The notes: generated by a model from the letters alone, not told the origin. DNA of 64,000 bases from Myxococcales bacterium FL481 (GCA_006508105.1 QKPP01000059.1:1-64000), one strand, 5' to 3'. Counted from the first letter of the stretch, positions 7,781 through 17,759 are shown. Made by a program: numbers and translations.

Positions 7781-10621
7781 CTACACCGTGACCCGCCGCC
7801 GTCCCCACGTGATCCGTCGCAGCGCCAAGTCGAGGACAAACAACGGCAGCGTCAGCCCCCACAACACCATCGGCCATAGCGGAGTGTCTTTCGTCCGCCC
7901 GCTCGCCTGCCCGGGCCGCTTGACCAGCGCCTCCACATCGGCGAGCGGTTCGAGGGCCAAAGGCATCGCTCGGGCCAGTTCGATGGGTCCTGGCAACAGC
8001 TCCGCGGGGTACGGAATCGAGAGTTGAGTCACCGCCTGCGCGGCGAGCCGAGCTGGCTCGACGCTGCGGTCGAAGAGTCGGGCGCGAAACAGTCGCTGAC
8101 CGGCCTCGATGCCGTGCAGGCGCGCAACGTAGCGACCGGGGGCCGTGAGACGCAACGGCACCGCGCGACGGTGCATCGCGTCGTCTGCCTCGCGCGAGAG
8201 GTCCACGATCTCCAGCTCGCCGTGCAGTCCGTTGGCGAATCCGCTGACCGCGTCGACGTCGACCACCGCTTCGAACGCGCCGGGCCGCTCGCCGGGCTGA
8301 ATCTCGATGCTCGCTCCGCCGACCGAGGCTTTCCCTTGACGCATTGTGTCGCGAGCCAACTGGCTCCACAGTTTGGGAAACCCCGACCACAGCAGCCATC
8401 GACTCGCCCAACGCGGCTTCGCGTCGCTGGCGAAGGCCAGGGTCCGACCCAGTCCACTACGTCCGCGAACCAGCAGGTCGTCGCCGTTTTGCGTGCGTAA
8501 CAACGTCTCGGTTCGCGGTTTGGCATCGATGGGGATCAGGCCGGCAAGCCCCGGAGCCCGACCGAAGTCGATGCCGCGCAGGGCCTGGACCGATTTGTGG
8601 ACCCGGGCGAAGTGCTGCTGTTCGACCACGGCGTTGCGCGAGACCTCACGAGTCTCGCGCGAGAAGATGCGAGGCACGTCGGTCCCGTCTTGGGAAAAGT
8701 AGTAGCGGCCGCGGCCTTGGCTGGCGATGCGAGACAGCAGTTCTTTGCCCGCGCCTTCACCGACACCGACGGTCGAAACGGTGATATCCGACGAGCGCAT
8801 ATCGTGGAGCAAACTGGCGATGCCCCGCTCCGGGGACTGACCGTCGCTGAGCAAAATGACGTGCTTGACGAGGGCCCGCGACCCCGAAAGCTGGAGGTAG
8901 GCCTCGCGCAAGGCGGGGAGAACATTGGTGCCGCCACCCGCGGTGAGCCGCGCGATGTCGGACGAGATCCGGATCCGGTTGGCCGCCCGTTGCAGCCGTA
9001 CGAGCACGTGAGCGCGAGAGTCAAATGCGATTACCCCGATCTCGTCCGCCGGGTCCAGCGTCCGGGCGGTGAGCCGAGCGGCTTCCTTGACGAGATCGAG
9101 TTTGTCTTGGCTCGACATCGACCCGCTCTTGTCGATCACCAGCATCAGCGCCAGCGTCGGTTCCTCTCGCTGTCGTTCGCCCTCGAAGCGCACGGGCAAG
9201 ATGCTCTCGATCGGCGTGTTCTTCCATCCGCCCACGCCGAAGGCGTGTTCCCCCCCGACCATGGCGAAGCCGCCGCCTTGCTCGCGCACGTACTCGACAA
9301 TGGCCCGCTGTTGGTCCGTCGACACGGCTCGAGCCGGGATGTCGGAGAACACCACCAGGTCGTATCCCGCGAGCGCCGCGGTCTCGGTGGGCAAGCTCGC
9401 GGCGGAGCGATCATCGACATCGAGATGGTCGGCTCGCAACGCTCGGACCAACGCTTGGGACCCGTCGCTGCCGACGTGGAGGACGCGCGGGCGACCACGG
9501 ATCTCGCCCGCCGTGGCTCCATGATCGTTGTCGGGCCGGTCGTTGGCGACGCCACGAATCGAGCTGGGGTCGAGCTCGGCCCGAAACAACACCGGTCCGG
9601 CCGCGAGCAGGCGAGCGGGTACCCGCACTTGGTTTTCGCCCGCGCGCAGCTGCACATCGATCGCGGGCATCAGTTCGTTGGGCTGCCCGTTTTGCGTGAC
9701 CCGCAGGCTCGCGCTGGCGGTCGCACTCGACTCGATGTCCACGATGAGATCGATCGTTTGCCCGATTCGCAGCGTGTTGGGCAGGTGCATGCCGGTGATG
9801 GCCACGTCCTCTTTCGCGGCCGGCTCGAGAGATTCAAACCGGATGGTGACGTCGCGTTGCTCGAGCTCGGCCAACGAGGCGGCGAGGGCTTGCCGTTCTC
9901 GACGGTCGCCAGCTCCATCGGTGCACAGCACGAAGACCGGTTCCGTGTCGGGGTCGACCACGGCGTGGGCGAGCGCCAATGCTTCGGCGTGATGGCTCGC
10001 CAGCGGCGTCGCCGACGGGTGGATGTGCAGGTCTTGCGGGGGGTCCGCGTGGAGGTCATAGGCGCGTGCCGACTCGGCGTAGGTGACCAGCCGGATCCGC
10101 GTGCGGTCTTGGGGATCGACGCCGTCTTCGATCTCTTCTTCGCTCAACCGCTGGGCCTGGCGAACCAGCTGCCGCACCCGGGCGAGCGCTTCGGGTGACA
10201 CCGAGGCCGACGTATCGACCACAAACACCACTGTTTTGCCCCGCATCGGCGTGAGCAGACTCGGCCACGCCACGGCCAAGCCCAGCGATGCGAGGACCAA
10301 GGCGCGCAGCACCGTGTTGGTGGCGATTTGCCGGTTCCGCTGGTCGACCAGGCTGCGGGTGGCCATCCACACGAGAAACGGGACGGTGCCGGCGGGGATG
10401 AGCCACGCCAGATGCGGCTGGGCGAAGCGAACCTGGGCGGTGGAACTCGCGTTCATGAACGCGGTGAGGAGGGCGGGCGCGGGGACGTGCCAAGGTGGGC
10501 TGGGGCCGAGCCACTGGTAGGCGGCCCCCGCAAGGCCGACACTGGCGACGAGGACGATCAGGCCCGAAAGCCAAGCGGGCATGCGGGCGGTGGCTCGCGC
10601 GGCCATCGACGGCTGACTCAT
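7781..10621 (-). CDS. Membrane protein with two VWA domains and an intervening GATase-like domain
   Basis: 946-residue inner-membrane protein, last gene of the MoxR operon. Three membrane segments lie near residues 20-36, 72-88 and 106-120. The first VWA domain follows with an intact MIDAS start (DTSAS at 136-140). A beta-rich stretch, then a class-I-glutamine-amidotransferase-like fold (RVLHVGSDGSQ near 377, GGGFAMVGGEHAFG) that lacks the usual Cys nucleophile. A second VWA domain starts near residue 489 with DKSGSMSS. A C-terminal membrane segment precedes an Arg-rich tail. VWA MIDAS sites bind Mg and mediate protein contacts. The ATG at 10621 overlaps the upstream stop in ATGA, implying translational coupling. 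A role in assembling or sensing envelope complexes is inferred from the operon type. Confidence 0.85.
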   Translation of the reverse strand: MSQPSMAARATARMPAWLSGLIVLVASVGLAGAAYQWLGPSPPWHVPAPALLTAFMNASSTAQVRFAQPHLAWLIPAGTVPFLVWMATRSLVDQRNRQIATNTVLRALVLASLGLAVAWPSLLTPMRGKTVVFVVDTSASVSPEALARVRQLVRQAQRLSEEEIEDGVDPQDRTRIRLVTYAESARAYDLHADPPQDLHIHPSATPLASHHAEALALAHAVVDPDTEPVFVLCTDGAGDRRERQALAASLAELEQRDVTIRFESLEPAAKEDVAITGMHLPNTLRIGQTIDLIVDIESSATASASLRVTQNGQPNELMPAIDVQLRAGENQVRVPARLLAAGPVLFRAELDPSSIRGVANDRPDNDHGATAGEIRGRPRVLHVGSDGSQALVRALRADHLDVDDRSAASLPTETAALAGYDLVVFSDIPARAVSTDQQRAIVEYVREQGGGFAMVGGEHAFGVGGWKNTPIESILPVRFEGERQREEPTLALMLVIDKSGSMSSQDKLDLVKEAARLTARTLDPADEIGVIAFDSRAHVLVRLQRAANRIRISSDIARLTAGGGTNVLPALREAYLQLSGSRALVKHVILLSDGQSPERGIASLLHDMRSSDITVSTVGVGEGAGKELLSRIASQGRGRYYFSQDGTDVPRIFSRETREVSRNAVVEQQHFARVHKSVQALRGIDFGRAPGLAGLIPIDAKPRTETLLRTQNGDDLLVRGRSGLGRTLAFASDAKPRWASRWLLWSGFPKLWSQLARDTMRQGKASVGGASIEIQPGERPGAFEAVVDVDAVSGFANGLHGELEIVDLSREADDAMHRRAVPLRLTAPGRYVARLHGIEAGQRLFRARLFDRSVEPARLAAQAVTQLSIPYPAELLPGPIELARAMPLALEPLADVEALVKRPGQASGRTKDTPLWPMVLWGLTLPLFVLDLALRRITWGRRRVTV

Positions 10622-12543
10622 ACCGTCCGCCTTCGATGGTACGTGCCCCACTCTCCCAACAGCACGGCAAGCGCGAGCCCAACCGCCAAGACCCAGAGTG
10701 GATCGTCGCGGACCGGCACCGGATCCGGCGACTCGCCGGCTAACGCCGGCCCGAGGGCGGCCGCGTCGATCGTCGGGCGCAGATCCGACGCCGCCGGGTC
10801 GGCCAGGTTCGCCGCGACCTCGGCCTGGTGTCCCTCCGCCGTTTGCAGCCGGTAGACCCCAGGGGAGTCGACCCGGAAACGGATCGTGCCTTGAACGGTC
10901 GTCGCTTCGGCCACGGTGCCGTCGGGTGCCAGGACGTTCACGGTGGTGCGATCCGTCACCTCGAGACCGACTTGCGCGGTGTCGACGGTCTGTGCGGCAC
11001 CGGTGGTGACCGCGGCCACAAACCCGGGGGACCGACGGTGAAAGTGATCGATCGCGTTGGCCAACAGGACGGGAAACGCCACGCGTAGCGGCAGGTCGGA
11101 CGCGCGTGGATCGAACCCGATCGCCAATAGCCTGGACTCGGTGTCGCGTAGCACGGCGATCGGCTCGCCGAGATGGCGCAGCAGCGGCACGTCGCCCGGC
11201 TCGAGTCGAAACGCCGTGGCGCGATGCATATTGACGTCTTTGAGGACCACGTCGCGCAAAATGGGGTGCGAACGCTCGATTTCGGTAATCCGAGGTCGCT
11301 TGATGGTGCGCAGCGGCATCACGGGGACCGGGCTGTCCTCGCGTCGATGGGGATCGAACACGATCAGCGCGGTGTCGGGGAGGCGCTCGGGGAGCGGGCG
11401 GTCGCCGACGTCGTAGACGACGACGTCCGCGGTTGCGATGGCGGATTCCTCCGGGCCGCCGCGTTCGGGAGGGAGCGCAGTGAGGCGGACGTGATCTTCG
11501 AGGCTGAGCAGGGCGGCCTCCAAGAACAAGTCGGTACCGTCGGAGACCAGCACCACGTGGACCGGGCGGGTCGGGGGGACGACCGCGTACGCTCGGTCGT
11601 CGACCCGCAGTCCGGCGTGGGGCCCCGTGTGGCGCAGCTCGGCCTCGAGCCGTCCGTGCGCGACATCGAGATCGAAAAAGACCTCGTGTACGGGCTCCTC
11701 GGGGGGCAGCTCGAGGGGCCGGGCGATCAGGTCGACGTCGTTGCTGCGCACGACGAGCGTGGTCTCGACGGTCTGATCGGAGAAATTTTGCACCTGCGCG
11801 AGCAATTCAACCCGCGCCCGATCGAACGGGTAGCGTCGCGCGGCGAAGCTAGTGATGGCCACATTCGGCGCGTCGCCGCTCACCGTCGCCACCGAGCACG
11901 CTACATCGGGTCGACACCATGACAAGGCGGTTTGGTCGCGTGACGCCAAGGCCAGGTCGGAGACGATGACCACGCGCGGGTTGGGTTGCCCGGCGAGGGC
12001 GTGGCGCGCCAGCGCGATCGCGGCTTCGAGATCCCCATCGCTCGCCTCTGGCCGGAGCGGATCGAGCCACCGGGTGGTGGGGTGATGACTCAGCGGGACG
12101 GGGACCCGAGGGCGCGCCCCGGCGAAGACCACCATGCCGCGGTCCCGGGGTCCGAGGGTGGCGAGTTCGGCCTGCGTGCGCCCGATCGCGGCCTGGAGCC
12201 GGGTTTCGGAGCTCTCCGGATCGGTCGCGCCCATGCTGGCGGATCCATCGAGCACGACCGCCAGCGTTTCGGGCTCGTCCACCCACGTCGACGGCCGGGG
12301 ATCACCGAGGGCGAAGCAGACGAATGCCACCACGGCGAGCTGAACCAGCCACGAGGCGACGCGTCGCAAGCGTCGCCAGATCCGACGGCTTTCGGACTCT
12401 CGCGCGACTTGTTGCCACAACGCGGCGAAGGGGACGACCAGCTCCCGTCGACGCATTCGCAGCAGATACAAGCCAGTGATCGCCATGGTTGCCGCGCCGA
12501 ACACCGCGGCGATTTGCACCAGCGATAGGCCCGTAAAGGTCAT
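10618..12543 (-). CDS. BatA-type membrane protein with VWA domain
   Basis: 641 residues. The first 80 form the N-terminal module of BatA/aerotolerance-type proteins: a membrane helix, the basic RMRRRELVVPFAALWQQ segment and a second helix. The VWA domain follows with MIDAS residues DGSAS at 99-103. A long beta-rich periplasmic region leads to a final membrane helix (WVLAVGLALAVLLGEW) and a basic tail. Both flanking junctions are ATGA overlaps, so the gene is translated with the DUF58 and second VWA genes. MoxR-DUF58-VWA clusters are known to act as chaperone-like systems that help assemble or activate partner proteins in the envelope. The client here is not evident. Confidence 0.85.
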   Translation of the reverse strand: MTFTGLSLVQIAAVFGAATMAITGLYLLRMRRRELVVPFAALWQQVARESESRRIWRRLRRVASWLVQLAVVAFVCFALGDPRPSTWVDEPETLAVVLDGSASMGATDPESSETRLQAAIGRTQAELATLGPRDRGMVVFAGARPRVPVPLSHHPTTRWLDPLRPEASDGDLEAAIALARHALAGQPNPRVVIVSDLALASRDQTALSWCRPDVACSVATVSGDAPNVAITSFAARRYPFDRARVELLAQVQNFSDQTVETTLVVRSNDVDLIARPLELPPEEPVHEVFFDLDVAHGRLEAELRHTGPHAGLRVDDRAYAVVPPTRPVHVVLVSDGTDLFLEAALLSLEDHVRLTALPPERGGPEESAIATADVVVYDVGDRPLPERLPDTALIVFDPHRREDSPVPVMPLRTIKRPRITEIERSHPILRDVVLKDVNMHRATAFRLEPGDVPLLRHLGEPIAVLRDTESRLLAIGFDPRASDLPLRVAFPVLLANAIDHFHRRSPGFVAAVTTGAAQTVDTAQVGLEVTDRTTVNVLAPDGTVAEATTVQGTIRFRVDSPGVYRLQTAEGHQAEVAANLADPAASDLRPTIDAAALGPALAGESPDPVPVRDDPLWVLAVGLALAVLLGEWGTYHRRRTV

Positions 12544-13484
12544 CGGAGTACGCCACCCGCCCGAAACATACGCAGGACCACGTCCTCGAACGGGTCGTCG
12601 ATTCGGGCCCGAAAATACGGGATCCGCGGCCCCGTTCCCGCTCGCCCCAGGGTCTGGCAGAAGCGCTCGTGGGCGTCATGGTAGGCGTCGAGTACCGAGG
12701 GTTTCAGTGTGACTTCGAATGCCTCCGATCCTTCGCAGTCGCGCAAGTTCACATCGCCACGCAACCCGCTTTGCCGCGGATCGGCTTCCACGGGGTCGAG
12801 TACCTGCACGCACACCACCTGGTGTTGACGGAATCGCAGCAGGTTGAGCCCGTCGAAGGCTCCGTCGAGGTCGTAGAAGTCGCTGATGACCACGGTGACT
12901 CCCGCTTGCGCCGATTCGGCGGCCACGCGGGCGCAGCCGGCTCGCAAGTCGGTGGGCCCGCCGCGTGGGGCCTGGCGCAGAAACTCGAATACGCGAAAGA
13001 TCCGGCCTTTGCCCCGCACCGCGGGGAGGGTCTCGTGGACGGCTCGACTCATGCACGAAAGGCCCACCCGGTCGAGACCGGCCAGCCCGACATAGGCCAG
13101 CGCGGCCGCGATCTTCTGGGCGTAAATCAGTTTGCCGGCCTCGCGCGTCGCCATCGAGTCGCTGACGTCCACAACGAGTCGAAGCGGGAGATCCTCGTCC
13201 TCGTCGAATAGCCGCACGAGGGTCTGACCCAGCCGGGCTTGGATATTCCAGTCGACGTTGCGAATGTCATCGCCGGCCGAGTACTCGCGATGGTCGGCAA
13301 ACTCGAGCCCGCTGCCGACTTTCCGAGTCTTGCGTTCTCCGCGTTGGCGCCCGCGAAGAAGCCGGCGGCTGACCACCGACAGCAACTCGAGTTGACGCAG
13401 GAACGACTCGTCAAACTGGTCGTCGCCGCTGCGACCGGACGCGGTCCGTCGGACCGCGCCGAACATGCGGGCGCGCAGACTCAA
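12540..13484 (-). CDS. DUF58 domain protein of the MoxR cluster
   Basis: 314 residues. The defining DUF58 motif EYSAGDDIRNVDW is at residues 68-79, followed by LVVDVSDSM, a VWA-like edge strand with a partial MIDAS (DVSDS). No membrane segment is seen. The TTG at 13484 overlaps the moxR stop in TTGA, which fits the operon's coupled junctions; an ATG seven codons in (13466) is the alternative. DUF58 proteins are almost always partners of MoxR AAA ATPases, and the gene order here (MoxR, DUF58, BatA/VWA, VWA) is the canonical one. Confidence 0.9.
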   Translation of the reverse strand: MSLRARMFGAVRRTASGRSGDDQFDESFLRQLELLSVVSRRLLRGRQRGERKTRKVGSGLEFADHREYSAGDDIRNVDWNIQARLGQTLVRLFDEDEDLPLRLVVDVSDSMATREAGKLIYAQKIAAALAYVGLAGLDRVGLSCMSRAVHETLPAVRGKGRIFRVFEFLRQAPRGGPTDLRAGCARVAAESAQAGVTVVISDFYDLDGAFDGLNLLRFRQHQVVCVQVLDPVEADPRQSGLRGDVNLRDCEGSEAFEVTLKPSVLDAYHDAHERFCQTLGRAGTGPRIPYFRARIDDPFEDVVLRMFRAGGVLR

Positions 13485-14521
13485 TCGTCGACTCGCACGG
13501 TGCTCAGCACCTGATCCAAAATGTCATCGTGGGCGATCTGCTCGGCCTCGCCTTCGAAGTTCAAAATGACGCGGTGGCGCAAAGCGGGAATCGCTGTGGC
13601 GCGCACGTCGTCGACGCTGGGGCTGAGGCGACCTTGCATCGCGCAGCGGATCCGGGCGGCGATCAGCATCGCCTGGGCCCCGCGGGGGCTGCCGCCGAAG
13701 CGGACGTAGCGGCGGACAAGATCAGGGGCGTTGGGGTCGTCGGGATGGGTCGCCCGAAGCACGCGCACCACGTAGCGAGTCAGGCTCTTGGTGGTGGGAA
13801 TTCCCCGGACCAGGCGCTGCATCTCGAGCAGTCGCGGTCCTTCGAGCACAGCCGACGGCTCGGGCATCCGCTCGCCGGTGGTGAGGTCCAAAATCGCCAT
13901 CAGCTCGTCCTCGTTGGGGAAGTCGACGTGGATCTTGAGCATGAATCGGTCGAGTTGGGCTTCGGGAAGCGGGTAGGTGCCCTCTTGTTCGAGTGGGTTT
14001 TGCGTGGCGAGGACCAAAAACGGCGTCGGAAGTTCGCGGGTTTGCCCGCCGGCGGTGACTTGTCCCTCGGCCATCGCTTCGAGCAGGGCCGACTGGGTCT
14101 TGGGCGTGGCCCGATTGATCTCGTCGGCAAGCACGATGTTGGCGAAGACCGGTCCCGGTTGAAACTCGAGACGGCGTTCGAGCCCGCCGTCACCTTGCGT
14201 GAGGACCGACGTGCCGACAATGTCGGCCGGCATCAGATCTGGCGTGAATTGAATCCGGGAGAAACGTAGGGACACGGCCGCGGCCAGGGTGCGGATCAGC
14301 AGGGTCTTGCCGAGGCCGGGCACGCCCTCAAGCAACCCGTGTCCGCCGGCCAACAAACACGTCAAGATGCCCTCGACGACGCGCTTTTGGCCCACGACCG
14401 CGCCGGCGATGGCCTCGGTGAGCACGCCTAGGTCCTGGTTGAGTCGTTCGAGATCGGCTTGCGCGGTCGCGGGGGTCGGTTCCGCCACGTCCACGACCGA
14501 GGGAGCGGATGCAAGGCTCAT
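13481..14521 (-). CDS. MoxR-family AAA+ ATPase
   Basis: 346-residue cytosolic ATPase. Walker A EGVPGLGKT is at residues 65-73, Walker B with sensor region VLADEINRATPKTQSALLEAM at about 129-150, and the MoxR-specific ATQNPLEQEGTYPLPEAQLDRF runs from 172. The C-terminal AAA lid carries the family's RVL/RFG region. Length is normal for the family (300-350). MoxR proteins act as chaperone-like ATPases that work with VWA-domain partners. Here those partners are encoded directly downstream. The start ATG at 14521 overlaps the upstream stop (ATGA). Confidence 0.95.
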   Translation of the reverse strand: MSLASAPSVVDVAEPTPATAQADLERLNQDLGVLTEAIAGAVVGQKRVVEGILTCLLAGGHGLLEGVPGLGKTLLIRTLAAAVSLRFSRIQFTPDLMPADIVGTSVLTQGDGGLERRLEFQPGPVFANIVLADEINRATPKTQSALLEAMAEGQVTAGGQTRELPTPFLVLATQNPLEQEGTYPLPEAQLDRFMLKIHVDFPNEDELMAILDLTTGERMPEPSAVLEGPRLLEMQRLVRGIPTTKSLTRYVVRVLRATHPDDPNAPDLVRRYVRFGGSPRGAQAMLIAARIRCAMQGRLSPSVDDVRATAIPALRHRVILNFEGEAEQIAHDDILDQVLSTVRVDD

Positions 14522-16422
14522 GGATTCTCGTCTCGGGGTTGGATCATCTGAAAGTAGCGGCGAACCTGCCGGCGCTTGGCGGCCGGCAAAGTCTCGTCGT
14601 CGATGGCGCTTTGCGCAAACGCTCGGTAGTCGGTGTAGACCCGGCGATAGGCCTCGGTGGCGAAGCCTTGTTGACTCGCGTCGGCAATCACCTCCGCCCG
14701 CGTGGCACCGCGCCCCTCGTGCGGGGTGGCTTGATGGTCTCGGGCGCGAAACTGCTTGCCGGTGGCATCGCCGAGGCGGTTGTCGGAGCCCTCTCCGATG
14801 CCATGACTGGGCACCGATGAGGCCCGTTCGCTTTCGAGGTCGCCATCACCGAGGGATTCGCCTTCACCCCCGGGCGGCGCGGACGAGTCCTCTTCGAGCA
14901 GCACGGAGGGGTCTCCTCGGTCGTCGTCGCCCACGTCGCCCTCGATGAACATCGTCGGTTCGCCCCGCTCGCCCTTCTTTTTACCCTTGGCCGCCCGCGC
15001 GAATCGTTGCCGTTGCCGATCGCGTCGCCGGTTGTTGTCGTTTTGCTGCCCCGCGCGCCGCACCAGAGTCTTGGCTTGCTCCATGGCATCGCGGCCGCTG
15101 GACAGACGCCGGGCCTGCCGGGCCTTGCGAGCCGCGTCGCCGAGTCCCCGGCTCAGGTCGCGTTGTGCCTGTCGCCGCTTGGATGGCGAACGGTTCCCCT
15201 TCGTCGACGACCGGGCGTTGCGAGCCAGGCGGCGCAGACGTTCGAGTTCTCGCGCGGCGGCTTGCTCCCGCTCGTGTTGCCGGCGCAGCGCGTCCAGGCG
15301 GTCGCGTTGGCGTTTGAGTCGTCGCTCCTGCGCCGCTTGGTCCTCGGCTTGCTGGTTTTCCTCGCGCCGCAGTCGACGTTCGGCTTGCTCGAGTTGGGCG
15401 CGGGTGTCTTCGGCACCGCGCCGCGCCGCGGCCAAGCGGCGCTCGGCATCGGTTAGGGCGCGGTCCATCGCCTTGGCGGCGGCCGCGTCGGCCTCGCTGT
15501 CCGCAAACGCTTCATCGAGGCGTTCCGTCGCTTCCTCACCGCCCAGACGCGCCAACGCTTCGCCCGCGCGTTCGGTCGTGGCGTGCTCGGTGAAAGCTTC
15601 GGCGACTTGGCGCACGGCTTCCGCGAGCAGGGCGGGGTCTTCATCCACGCTCGCCTCGAATGCGGCCTCCGCCGCCAGTAGCTGTTGCTCGAGCTCCGCG
15701 AGGCGTTCAAGCGCCGCGGTGCGATCGAGCTCACCTCGCTCGAGCTTCGCCAATACACCGAGCATGTTCGATGCAACGAGGGCGACGTCTCCCTCCCCGG
15801 TCGACAAGGCACCCAGATCTCGTCGTAGCGGGGCGGAAAACGGGAGTCTGACGGGGGCCGGGCGTTCGTCAGCCTGGCTCTCGACGAGTGGCGGGGGGGC
15901 GGTGGGCGCCGGCTCGGTGCGCGGGGCGGGCATCGGAACAAGAAAGGCCAACGCTAACGCCAACCCGCTCGCGAAGTCACGAAGGTTGACGCGAGGGAGG
16001 TTCAGTCGGACCACCGGGCGAGCGTCGAGATCGGTCGAGGCCTCGCACGCGCTCGCCACCGCGGCTTGCATCCAGGCCGCCGTGGCCGGGTCGACTGGTT
16101 TGGGTTCCGCGGCGAACTCAAGCGCATTGCCGATCTGATCGTGCAGCCCGTAGTGCGCATCGAGCCGCCGGGCGTCCCCTCGCCAGTCGCGGGGCCGCCC
16201 ACTCGCCCAGGCGATGACTCCCACCACCGGCAGGACGGAGGCCATCGCCCACCACGGCGAGAGACTGGTGGCACGGATACCCACCACGCTGGCCGCGAGC
16301 AGTAGTAGTCCCGCCGGAAACGCGATGCGGTGGAGTTGTCCCACCGCATCGGCCACTCGCTCTCGGCGGCCCACCTTCGCCACGAGCTCGCGGAGGACGT
16401 CAACGTTGGGCGGCTCGTTCAT
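14518..16422 (-). CDS. Coiled-coil membrane protein of the MoxR operon (DUF4175-like)
   Basis: 634 residues. Two membrane helices near residues 32-70 are followed by a soluble segment containing LDAHYGLHDQIGNALEF, then a third helix near 150-162. Residues about 215-470 form a long Glu/Arg/Ala-rich coiled coil, with a basic stretch and then an acidic, glycine-rich region. The layout (two helices, a helix, long coiled coil) recalls DUF4175 proteins, often found beside MoxR clusters, but I have not verified a match. Start and stop both sit in ATGA overlaps. A scaffold role for the VWA proteins is a guess. Confidence 0.7.
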   Translation of the reverse strand: MNEPPNVDVLRELVAKVGRRERVADAVGQLHRIAFPAGLLLLAASVVGIRATSLSPWWAMASVLPVVGVIAWASGRPRDWRGDARRLDAHYGLHDQIGNALEFAAEPKPVDPATAAWMQAAVASACEASTDLDARPVVRLNLPRVNLRDFASGLALALAFLVPMPAPRTEPAPTAPPPLVESQADERPAPVRLPFSAPLRRDLGALSTGEGDVALVASNMLGVLAKLERGELDRTAALERLAELEQQLLAAEAAFEASVDEDPALLAEAVRQVAEAFTEHATTERAGEALARLGGEEATERLDEAFADSEADAAAAKAMDRALTDAERRLAAARRGAEDTRAQLEQAERRLRREENQQAEDQAAQERRLKRQRDRLDALRRQHEREQAAARELERLRRLARNARSSTKGNRSPSKRRQAQRDLSRGLGDAARKARQARRLSSGRDAMEQAKTLVRRAGQQNDNNRRRDRQRQRFARAAKGKKKGERGEPTMFIEGDVGDDDRGDPSVLLEEDSSAPPGGEGESLGDGDLESERASSVPSHGIGEGSDNRLGDATGKQFRARDHQATPHEGRGATRAEVIADASQQGFATEAYRRVYTDYRAFAQSAIDDETLPAAKRRQVRRYFQMIQPRDENP

Positions 16423-17759
16423 GGGGCGCGATGCCCCGCGGCCGAAGCACGGCTCGATTCAGGGGTGTTCGGGGCGACCGACGACAGGGTGGCCCAGCCG
16501 AGACGGCGTAACCCGGTGGCGTCGACGTGCGGCGCGAACTGACTCGCGTACAGCACCTCATGCTCACGCCGCTCGACCACCACCTCCCCCAGCCCTCGGT
16601 TCGTCAGATAGGCTCGGAACAGTGGGGCGAACTCCTCGGCATCCTCGCGTGAGTCCCAAGCGATCAACCCGATCACGACCGGCGTGACGTCCGGGTCTTG
16701 GTGTCGCTCGAGGGCCACGAAGCGGTCGCCGCCCCAGCCCGACGCGGCGGCGCGCGCCTTGGTCGGGGGCAGGTCCTCGGCGAGCATGGCCAGCAAGTCC
16801 GCCTCGCCGAGCTCGTCTTGCCAGACCACGTCGAAGTCGGGCAGGTGCTGCTCGAGCGTGGCGGTGTCCACCGACACCTCATGGGCCGCTTCTCGCGAGA
16901 CCAACTTGTCAACGTGGAGCATCTGCTCGGTCGTCGTCGGCGGCCGGCGATACAGCTCATCCACCGCCGCCCAGCCCTGGCTTCGCGCCAGGGCCAAGAT
17001 CGTCGCGGTCCCGTCGGCGTAGGGCATCTGCATCATGCGCGCGAGCGTGGGGTAGGCGACGAGAGACCCGCCGATGCCGAGGGTTTGGTCGCGCATCGCG
17101 AGCAGTACGCGATCGGAGATGCCCGCCGGGCCGGCCTCTCCGGCGCGCCAGCTCAAGTAGGCCGCTTGCGCGTCGCCCTCGACCAGAAAACTCAATGCGG
17201 CGTCGCGCTCCGAGTGTCCTCGGTGGGGCTGTTGCAGCGCTTCGAGATCGAAGTGCATGTCTTGCAGCCCGTGCACGATTTCATGGCCCACGACCATGGC
17301 CAACATGGCACGGGGGACGAAATCGCCGATCAGCAGCACGTCGCGCTTCGGGTCGTAGATGCCGAGCACGCCATCTTGGTACAGGTCCAGCAACACCTGT
17401 TCCATCTCGGCGCCCAGTGGAATGACGCCAAGAGCGGCGCTGATTCGACCCATCAGTTGGGTTTCTTCGGGCGTGAAGTCCTCGTACATCGACTCACGCA
17501 CGAACGTGCGGACCCCCTGTCGGTCGATGAGCTCCACGCGGACCGGTGCATTGGGCTGCAGCTCCCGCGCGGCGGCGACTCCCGCGAGGATCTTTCGTGT
17601 CGTCGCCTCGGTCTCGGCGAGAAACTGGTCCCGTTGCGAGGGCGTCGCTGGCGGCGTGGACCCCGAGGTCGGCTCGGGGGCGGTTGGCTCGGACGTCGGG
17701 GGGCTGGCGAGCCCCACGGCGAGGGTCCACGTGCCTATCCACGGAACGATATTTGGCAC
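16419..17759 (-). CDS. Secreted zinc metallopeptidase-like protein heading the MoxR operon
   Basis: 446 residues, first gene of the six-gene operon. GTG start at 17759; a hydrophobic N-terminus (WTLAVGLASP) looks like a signal peptide without a lipobox Cys, followed by a Pro/Thr linker. The zinc motif HEIVH is at 159-163, with the likely third ligand Glu194 in LVEGDAQA, the spacing of gluzincin-type enzymes. The region before it (DPKRDVLLIGDF) also resembles secreted HExxH proteases found in myxobacteria. It probably acts in the periplasm. Its coupling to the MoxR genes suggests processing or maturation of an envelope protein. Catalysis is inferred from motif only. Confidence 0.75.
   Translation of the reverse strand: MPNIVPWIGTWTLAVGLASPPTSEPTAPEPTSGSTPPATPSQRDQFLAETEATTRKILAGVAAARELQPNAPVRVELIDRQGVRTFVRESMYEDFTPEETQLMGRISAALGVIPLGAEMEQVLLDLYQDGVLGIYDPKRDVLLIGDFVPRAMLAMVVGHEIVHGLQDMHFDLEALQQPHRGHSERDAALSFLVEGDAQAAYLSWRAGEAGPAGISDRVLLAMRDQTLGIGGSLVAYPTLARMMQMPYADGTATILALARSQGWAAVDELYRRPPTTTEQMLHVDKLVSREAAHEVSVDTATLEQHLPDFDVVWQDELGEADLLAMLAEDLPPTKARAAASGWGGDRFVALERHQDPDVTPVVIGLIAWDSREDAEEFAPLFRAYLTNRGLGEVVVERREHEVLYASQFAPHVDATGLRRLGWATLSSVAPNTPESSRASAAGHRAP

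Noticed and set aside
8597-10198. Long antisense open frame inside the double-VWA gene
   Set aside because: High-GC shadow frame opposite a gene with clear VWA motifs; it lacks any domain or start signal.
14945-16138. Long Arg/Ser/Ala frame opposite the coiled-coil gene
   Set aside because: Shadow frame caused by GC3 bias; biased low-complexity composition.
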